Shown: positions 5,885-9,603 of the stretch, one piece after another
Position numbering within the stretch: the first letter of the stretch is position 1
Layout of the letters: every line of letters begins with the position of its first letter
Assembly: GCA_009774625.1 (NCBI GenBank)
Contig: VSOB01000086.1
Coordinates: 1 to 9,603 of the forward strand
Reading direction: 5' to 3'
Length of the DNA: 9,603 nucleotides
Origin: Lachnospiraceae bacterium
GTDB taxonomy: Bacteria > Bacillota > Clostridia > Lachnospirales > Lachnospiraceae
Translations under genes and position numbers: made by a program
The notes under the pieces: generated by a model
The model's database searches: none
Seen by the model: the letters and a program-made list of their open reading frames with translations, nothing else
Told to the model about the DNA's origin: nothing

Positions 5885-7772
5885 GAAAAGTCGGAAACGG
5901 GCAGCGGCCCTTTGTATGGGAGCCGTCCTGATGGGGCAGACCGTTTATATGGATGTACAGGCAGCGCCGCCTAAGGTATATGTAGACGAATCCGTTTATG
6001 TGAATCTGGACTATTACGGAGAAGTGGAAGAGGTCAACATCGTAAAGGGGTGTATGCTCAACGGCAATACCACGGTGGTGGATTACGGCGTATATGATGA
6101 AGTGGTCAATATGAGCAATACGGCGGCGCCCACGTTGGAGGACGGCCGGGTGACTTGGGATTTAAGCGGTCAGGAGGGAGAACGGTTTTATTTTGAATGT
6201 CGGACGGATACACTGGCACAGGAGCTTCCCTGGGATCTGGATGTGACCTATAAACTGAACGGCAAAGAATGCGATGCGGATACACTGGCGGGCGCATCAG
6301 GCATGGTGACTATGCTGATCGATGTGGTGCCCAATGTAAAGGCGCCGGACTATTATAAAAATAATATGATCCTTACAGTGGCAACACTGGTGGATATGGA
6401 TCGGGACAACTATTCTCTGGAGGCGCCCGGTTCCCAGCTACAGACCGTGGGAACCAAAAAAGCGGTACTGTTTATGGCGCTTCCGGGGGAAAGCGGTACG
6501 TTCCGCATTGACATCGGGACAGACAGTTTTGAAAGTGTGGGATTGATGTTTCTGATGGTTCCGGCCACCCTTTCCTCGCTGGAGAGGATCGGGGATATCC
6601 GGGAAGTTAAGGATCAGGTGCGGGATTCTATGGATGCTATGAGCGACAGTGCGGATGTGATTCTGGACAATTTATCAGCCATGAAAGGCAGCCTGCAGGA
6701 GACACAGAAGGGACTTCGGGCGGCCCGGCAGGCAAAAGCCACATTTGATGCCGGGGAGGCCCAGGTGAAATCGGATGCGGACGCCGCCATCAATTCTCTG
6801 GACGCCATTCAGAACAGCCTGATTCTGCTTTCCGCACAGACCATGATTGAAAAAGCGGATTTTACGGATGCGATGGAACGGCTGGAAACCATCCGTCACA
6901 GCATTTACGAAATGGACGCCTATCTGAAGGATATGGAGGAAGTATCCAAAGATCTGCAGGGTTCTCTGAAAGATCTGCGCCGGGCGATGAAGGATGGGGC
7001 CGGTGATACGGAAGAGGAAATAGAGGACAGCATCCGTGCACTGAAAGAAATCTACGGTCAGACAGGAGATCCGGCTGATCTGGGCAATCTTCAGCTTGGG
7101 GCGGAAGTAGGGTACCTGGCCAGCTTTGCAGGTGTTCTGACCAAGCGTACAGCTCCTGTACTGGAGGATACACAGGGCCTGATCCATGAAGTGGAAAATC
7201 TGAGTTATAAGGCCAGCGAAGTGATCAACGAAGGCTATACACTGGGCGGCCACATGACGCAGGAATATAAAGACCATGTGCTGATGCTGCTGGATGAAAC
7301 ACAGATGTTTCTGGACAGCTCCCTCACAACTGTGGCGGCTACCCAGACAGCAATGCGCAGTATGCGGACACTGCTGGATGCCACAGAGAGCAGTCTGGAT
7401 GCGGCGATAGACGCAAGCCTCAGCGGGATGATCGGCATACTGGACAGCGGTATGGGCATCGCAGGGGGCAGCGAGGTGTTCCGGGATGCCAAAGATACCA
7501 TGAAAGAGGCAGTGGATGACGAATTGGATGAGATCGAAGAGGAAACCAATATTCTGAACATCGATATTGAAGAGCGTTTTCCTTCTTTTACATCTGCTAA
7601 AAACGATTCACCGGAGAGCATACAGATCATTATGCGGACTGCCGAGATCAGTATAGACGATGAGGTGGACAATACAGTGGATCTGGAACAAGAGCCGGAG
7701 AACATCGGGGCATGGGGAAGGCTGAAAGCCGTGTTCGTAAAGATATATCACTGGTTTGTGAAAGAGGAATGA
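5877..7772 (+). CDS. Exported beta-domain plus coiled-coil partner of the MMPL transporter
   Basis: This is a 631-residue exported protein. Residues 1-29 form a signal peptide (KKSRKR, hydrophobic stretch, cleavage after VQA29). Residues 33-225 look beta-rich, with VYVNLDYYGEVEEV (40-53), DYGVYDEVVNMS (69-80), PWDLDVTYKLNGKE (118-131) and a GTKKAVLFMALPG segment (192-204). From memory this resembles the N-terminal part of YhgE/Pip-like proteins found beside or fused to MMPL transporters in Clostridia. Residues about 236-395 and 430-560 are strongly helical and coiled-coil-like, although I do not see the regular Gly-Ala-x-x-Leu heptads common in that family. The C-terminus (611-631) is an amphipathic, aromatic and basic helix that could touch the membrane or the transporter. 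The ATG lies inside the end of the transporter gene, with AAAGGCGG at 5861-5868, so the two are translationally coupled. Function inferred: extracytoplasmic partner of the transporter. Confidence 0.8.
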   Translation: MNKKSRKRAAALCMGAVLMGQTVYMDVQAAPPKVYVDESVYVNLDYYGEVEEVNIVKGCMLNGNTTVVDYGVYDEVVNMSNTAAPTLEDGRVTWDLSGQEGERFYFECRTDTLAQELPWDLDVTYKLNGKECDADTLAGASGMVTMLIDVVPNVKAPDYYKNNMILTVATLVDMDRDNYSLEAPGSQLQTVGTKKAVLFMALPGESGTFRIDIGTDSFESVGLMFLMVPATLSSLERIGDIREVKDQVRDSMDAMSDSADVILDNLSAMKGSLQETQKGLRAARQAKATFDAGEAQVKSDADAAINSLDAIQNSLILLSAQTMIEKADFTDAMERLETIRHSIYEMDAYLKDMEEVSKDLQGSLKDLRRAMKDGAGDTEEEIEDSIRALKEIYGQTGDPADLGNLQLGAEVGYLASFAGVLTKRTAPVLEDTQGLIHEVENLSYKASEVINEGYTLGGHMTQEYKDHVLMLLDETQMFLDSSLTTVAATQTAMRSMRTLLDATESSLDAAIDASLSGMIGILDSGMGIAGGSEVFRDAKDTMKEAVDDELDEIEEETNILNIDIEERFPSFTSAKNDSPESIQIIMRTAEISIDDEVDNTVDLEQEPENIGAWGRLKAVFVKIYHWFVKEE

Positions 7773-7797
7773 TATCTGAATAATCGTGAAACCATAT

Positions 7798-7841
7798 AAA
7801 AAATGTCCGGCCGGAACAACAAATGTCCGGCCGGATTTTTT
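7798..7841. terminator. Bidirectional intrinsic terminator between convergent genes
   Basis: The self-palindrome TCCGGCCGGA occurs at 7806-7815 and again at 7826-7835. The two copies pair as a 10-bp GC-rich stem with a 10-nt loop. On the plus strand six T follow directly (7836-7841). On the minus strand the stem is followed by CA and then six T (complement of 7798-7803). It can therefore stop both the transporter unit and the convergent symporter gene. Confidence 0.88.
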
Positions 7842-7880
7842 ATAATATTCCATTGAAACATAAATTACAGAAATACATAG

Positions 7881-9284
7881 TTATTTGATTTTACCTTCTT
7901 TTTTCAACACATCCTGAAAATCCCGGATATCTTTTGCGATTTCACCGCTTAAAATCAGCATACAGATCAGGTTGGGAATTGCCATCAGAGCATTTGCGAT
8001 GTCGGAAAGATTCCATACCAGATCCAGAGTGGCCACACAGCCCACGAATACTACCAGCGAAAAGATAATGCGGTATACCATATTGTATTTATGCGTACCC
8101 AGAATGTATTCATAGGCTTTTTCGCCGTGATATTCCCAGCCCAGGATCGTGGAAAAGGCAAACAGTGTGATGCCGATGCTGACCAGCCAGCCTCCGGCCG
8201 GTCCGAGTACGGTGGCAAAAGCGGCGATGGTCAGAGAAGAACCCTGATACAGTTCACCGGTTGACGGATTTACCTGCCCCAATACGCCGGAAGCAGCAAT
8301 GGCAAGACCTGTCATGGTACAAACGACGATAGTGTCATAAAATGTACCGGTCATATTTATGTACGCCTGACGTACCGGATGATCTGTGGTGGCTGCCGCC
8401 GCAGTGATGGCAGCGGAACCCATACCGGCTTCATTGGAAAATACGCCGCGGGCCACACCGAAGCGCATGGCGTTCATCATGGAGGCGGTGATCGTACCGC
8501 AGAGTCCGCCGCCTACCGCCTGTACGCTGAACGCCATTTTGAAAATCATGGCCACGCCTGCCGGCAGGTTGGAAATATTCCCGATGATAACAGCCAAAGC
8601 GGCAATGATGTAAAAAATGGCCATTACGGGTACCACGACCTGAGATACTTTGGAGATAGATTTGATGCCGCCTACGATAATCAACAGGGAAAGGAAGGTC
8701 AGAACGATACCGACAACCCAGTTGGGGATGGAAAAGGTTTCGTTTAATGCGCTTGTAATAGAGTTGGCCTGTGTCATATTGCCGATGCCGAAAGAAGCCA
8801 CCACGGCGAAAAATGCAAACAGCCAGCCCAGTAAACTGCCCAGAGGTTTGTTTTTGATGGCTTTTTTCATCGTATACATAGGGCCGCCGGACATTTCACC
8901 TTCAGCATTGACGCCCCGGTATTTGATGGCCAGCATACATTCTCCGAATTTGGAAGTAAGGCCGAAGCAGGCGGAGATCCACATCCATACAAGGGCGCCG
9001 GGCCCTCCAGATACCATAGCAGTAGCCACGCCTACGATGTTGCCGGTACCGATGGTGGCCGCCAATGCGGTGGTCAGAGCGGAGAAAGGAGAGATATCAC
9101 CTTCTCCGGTTTTTTTACGGGCTTCTTTGCTGAGTGTGCTTTTTAAAGCATAGCCCAGATTTCTCCAGGGTAAAAATCCGGTGCGGATGGTCAGGAAAAT
9201 GCCGGTTCCCACCAGAAGAACGAGCATTACCGGCCCCCAGACAAAGCTGTCCACAGCCGAGACTGCATTTGAAAAAGTTTCCAT
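7881..9284 (-). CDS. AGCS-family sodium/alanine (or glycine) symporter
   Basis: This 467-residue membrane transporter belongs to the alanine or glycine:cation symporter family, which takes up small neutral amino acids with Na+ (or H+). Family hallmarks are visible: GTGNIVG at 79-85, PGALVWMWISACFG (95-108) followed by SKFGECMLA and KYRG, SGGPMYT at 132-138, and RGVFSNEAGMGSA at 279-291. About ten or eleven hydrophobic segments are spread over the length, and the size is normal for the family. The frame stays open 27 codons further upstream, but the ATG at 9284 is preferred: GGGAGGAA (9291-9298 on the complementary strand) lies 6 nt before it, and the extra residues (FCFVTLQKSY...) do not resemble the family. 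The gene is convergent with the coiled-coil gene and is transcribed alone. Alanine versus glycine preference cannot be decided from the sequence, so no symbol is given. Confidence 0.93.
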   Translation of the reverse strand: METFSNAVSAVDSFVWGPVMLVLLVGTGIFLTIRTGFLPWRNLGYALKSTLSKEARKKTGEGDISPFSALTTALAATIGTGNIVGVATAMVSGGPGALVWMWISACFGLTSKFGECMLAIKYRGVNAEGEMSGGPMYTMKKAIKNKPLGSLLGWLFAFFAVVASFGIGNMTQANSITSALNETFSIPNWVVGIVLTFLSLLIIVGGIKSISKVSQVVVPVMAIFYIIAALAVIIGNISNLPAGVAMIFKMAFSVQAVGGGLCGTITASMMNAMRFGVARGVFSNEAGMGSAAITAAAATTDHPVRQAYINMTGTFYDTIVVCTMTGLAIAASGVLGQVNPSTGELYQGSSLTIAAFATVLGPAGGWLVSIGITLFAFSTILGWEYHGEKAYEYILGTHKYNMVYRIIFSLVVFVGCVATLDLVWNLSDIANALMAIPNLICMLILSGEIAKDIRDFQDVLKKEGKIK

Positions 9285-9290
9285 AAATAG

Positions 9291-9298
9291 TTCCTCCC
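9291..9298 (-). promoter_or_regulatory. Ribosome binding site fixing the symporter start
   Basis: GGGAGGAA on the minus strand lies 6 nt upstream of the ATG at 9284. No comparable site precedes the more distal in-frame ATG at 9365, so the shorter protein is chosen. Confidence 0.85.
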
Positions 9299-9323
9299 AT
9301 AGTTTGGTAATCTGTCTTATATA

Positions 9324-9340
9324 TGACTTTTGTAAAGTCA
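9324..9340. repeat. Perfect dyad TGACTTT-TGT-AAAGTCA in the symporter leader
   Basis: The 7-bp arms TGACTTT (9324-9330) and AAAGTCA (9334-9340) are perfectly inverted around TGT. The dyad lies in the untranslated leader, about 50 nt downstream of the predicted transcription start. A third copy of the half-site, AAAGTCA at 9419-9425, overlaps the -35 element. The dyad may be a regulator binding site or a small mRNA hairpin. Confidence 0.5.
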
Positions 9341-9346
9341 CAAAGC

Positions 9347-9379
9347 AAAAAAAGGCATAATACACGCAATGCGCTATTA
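9347..9379 (-). promoter_or_regulatory. Weak hairpin plus T-run in the symporter leader (possible attenuator)
   Basis: On the minus strand TAATA and TATTA (complement of 9375-9379 and 9358-9362) flank an inner CGC/GCG hairpin, followed after four bases by a run of seven T (complement of 9347-9353). The order hairpin then T-run in a leader resembles an attenuator, but the stem is short and interrupted, and the T-run does not directly abut it. Confidence 0.2.
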
Positions 9380-9397
9380 CGTCTTTGCAACAACATG

Positions 9398-9426
9398 ATT
9401 TTAATATAGTAAAGTGGAAAAGTCAA
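9398..9426 (-). promoter_or_regulatory. Sigma-A-type promoter of the symporter gene
   Basis: On the minus strand TTGACT (complement of 9421-9426) and TAAAAT (complement of 9398-9403) are separated by exactly 17 bp; each matches the consensus at five of six bases. Transcription would start near 9391, giving a leader of about 107 nt. Confidence 0.75.
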
Positions 9427-9514
9427 GTTATTTGTGGAAATTGACAGATGGAAATATAGAAAGGGAAGTCTGAGAGGCGAACCGAAACCGGGGAAATATC
9501 CCATAAAAGGGAGG

Positions 9515-9543
9515 ATGCCAAGTAAAATAAATTTACTTGGCAT
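9515..9543. terminator. Perfect 12-bp inverted repeat, possibly a terminator of a gene outside the window
   Basis: ATGCCAAGTAAA (9515-9526) and TTTACTTGGCAT (9532-9543) are exact reverse complements around a 5-nt loop. The plus-strand side is followed by TATTATG, which is a poor T-tract. The minus-strand side is followed by CCTCCCTTTT, also imperfect. A terminator for a minus-strand gene lying right of the window is plausible, as is a structural element of a leader RNA. The rest of 9427-9603 shows no convincing gene. Confidence 0.4.
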
Positions 9544-9603
9544 TATTATGAAAAAGCTATTTATAAAGTAATGTTAGTTGGCTTGTGTTGTGTATTGCTG
9601 TAT

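Noticed and set aside
6675..7277. Antisense open frame of about 200 codons opposite the coiled-coil gene
   Set aside because: It mirrors the repetitive helical coding sequence of the plus strand; no start signal or domain is visible.
9285..9365. N-terminal extension of the symporter starting at ATG 9365
   Set aside because: No ribosome binding site precedes that ATG, the added residues are not family-like, and a strong site lies 6 nt before ATG 9284.
9285..9400. Glycine riboswitch or T-box in the symporter leader
   Set aside because: AGCS genes are sometimes preceded by glycine riboswitches, but neither the glycine aptamer core nor the T-box motif AGGGTGGNACCGCG is visible in the roughly 107-nt leader.
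9515..9571. Short 18-codon open frame preceded by AGGGAGG
   Set aside because: The purine run directly abuts the ATG, too close for initiation, and most of the frame is the inverted repeat itself.

Overview
The window looks like chromosomal DNA from a Gram-positive anaerobe, most likely a member of Clostridia and perhaps Lachnospiraceae. This is inferred from the purine-rich Shine-Dalgarno sites, the Gram-positive style signal peptides, a Clostridia-type methyl-accepting chemotaxis protein, an MMPL-type RND transporter paired with a separately encoded secreted coiled-coil protein, and a sodium/alanine-type symporter. I see no phage, transposon, CRISPR, rRNA or tRNA signature. Species-level assignment is not possible by eye.

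Layout, left to right. Positions 1-1807 hold a stand-alone chemoreceptor gene with a possible flagellar-sigma-type promoter, closed by a strong intrinsic terminator (1855-1892). Positions 1893-2122 hold a new promoter with a perfect extended -10, a pair of 9-bp direct repeats over its -35 region, and a leader of about 170 nt that can fold into a multi-hairpin structure. This leader feeds a tandem pair of paralogous secreted proteins (2123-2695 and 2739-3317). Each has a signal peptide, a 41-residue core identical in both copies that contains a TSP3-like and an EF-hand-like calcium loop, and a C-terminal Cys/His cluster. I cannot assign these two proteins to a named family.

After a 200-bp AT-rich gap come two translationally overlapping genes: an MMPL/RND transporter (3518-5884) with an unusual Arg/Lys-rich cytoplasmic tail, and an exported protein with an N-terminal beta-rich domain and a long coiled-coil region (5877-7772). 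The pair probably works as one membrane export or envelope machine. The secreted protein would take the place of the extracellular coiled-coil domains that are fused into some other Gram-positive MMPL/YhgE-type proteins. Because no clear terminator separates the secreted pair from the transporter pair, the four genes may be functionally linked, but this is inference.

A compact bidirectional terminator (7798-7841), built from a duplicated self-palindrome, separates the transporter unit from a convergent AGCS-family sodium/amino-acid symporter on the minus strand (7881-9284). That gene has a good sigma-A-type promoter around 9398-9426 and a perfect dyad in its leader. Positions 9427-9603 contain no convincing gene, only a perfect 12-bp inverted repeat at 9515-9543.

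The most noteworthy material is the tandem calcium-loop/Cys-cluster protein pair with its structured leader, next to the MMPL plus secreted coiled-coil pair.
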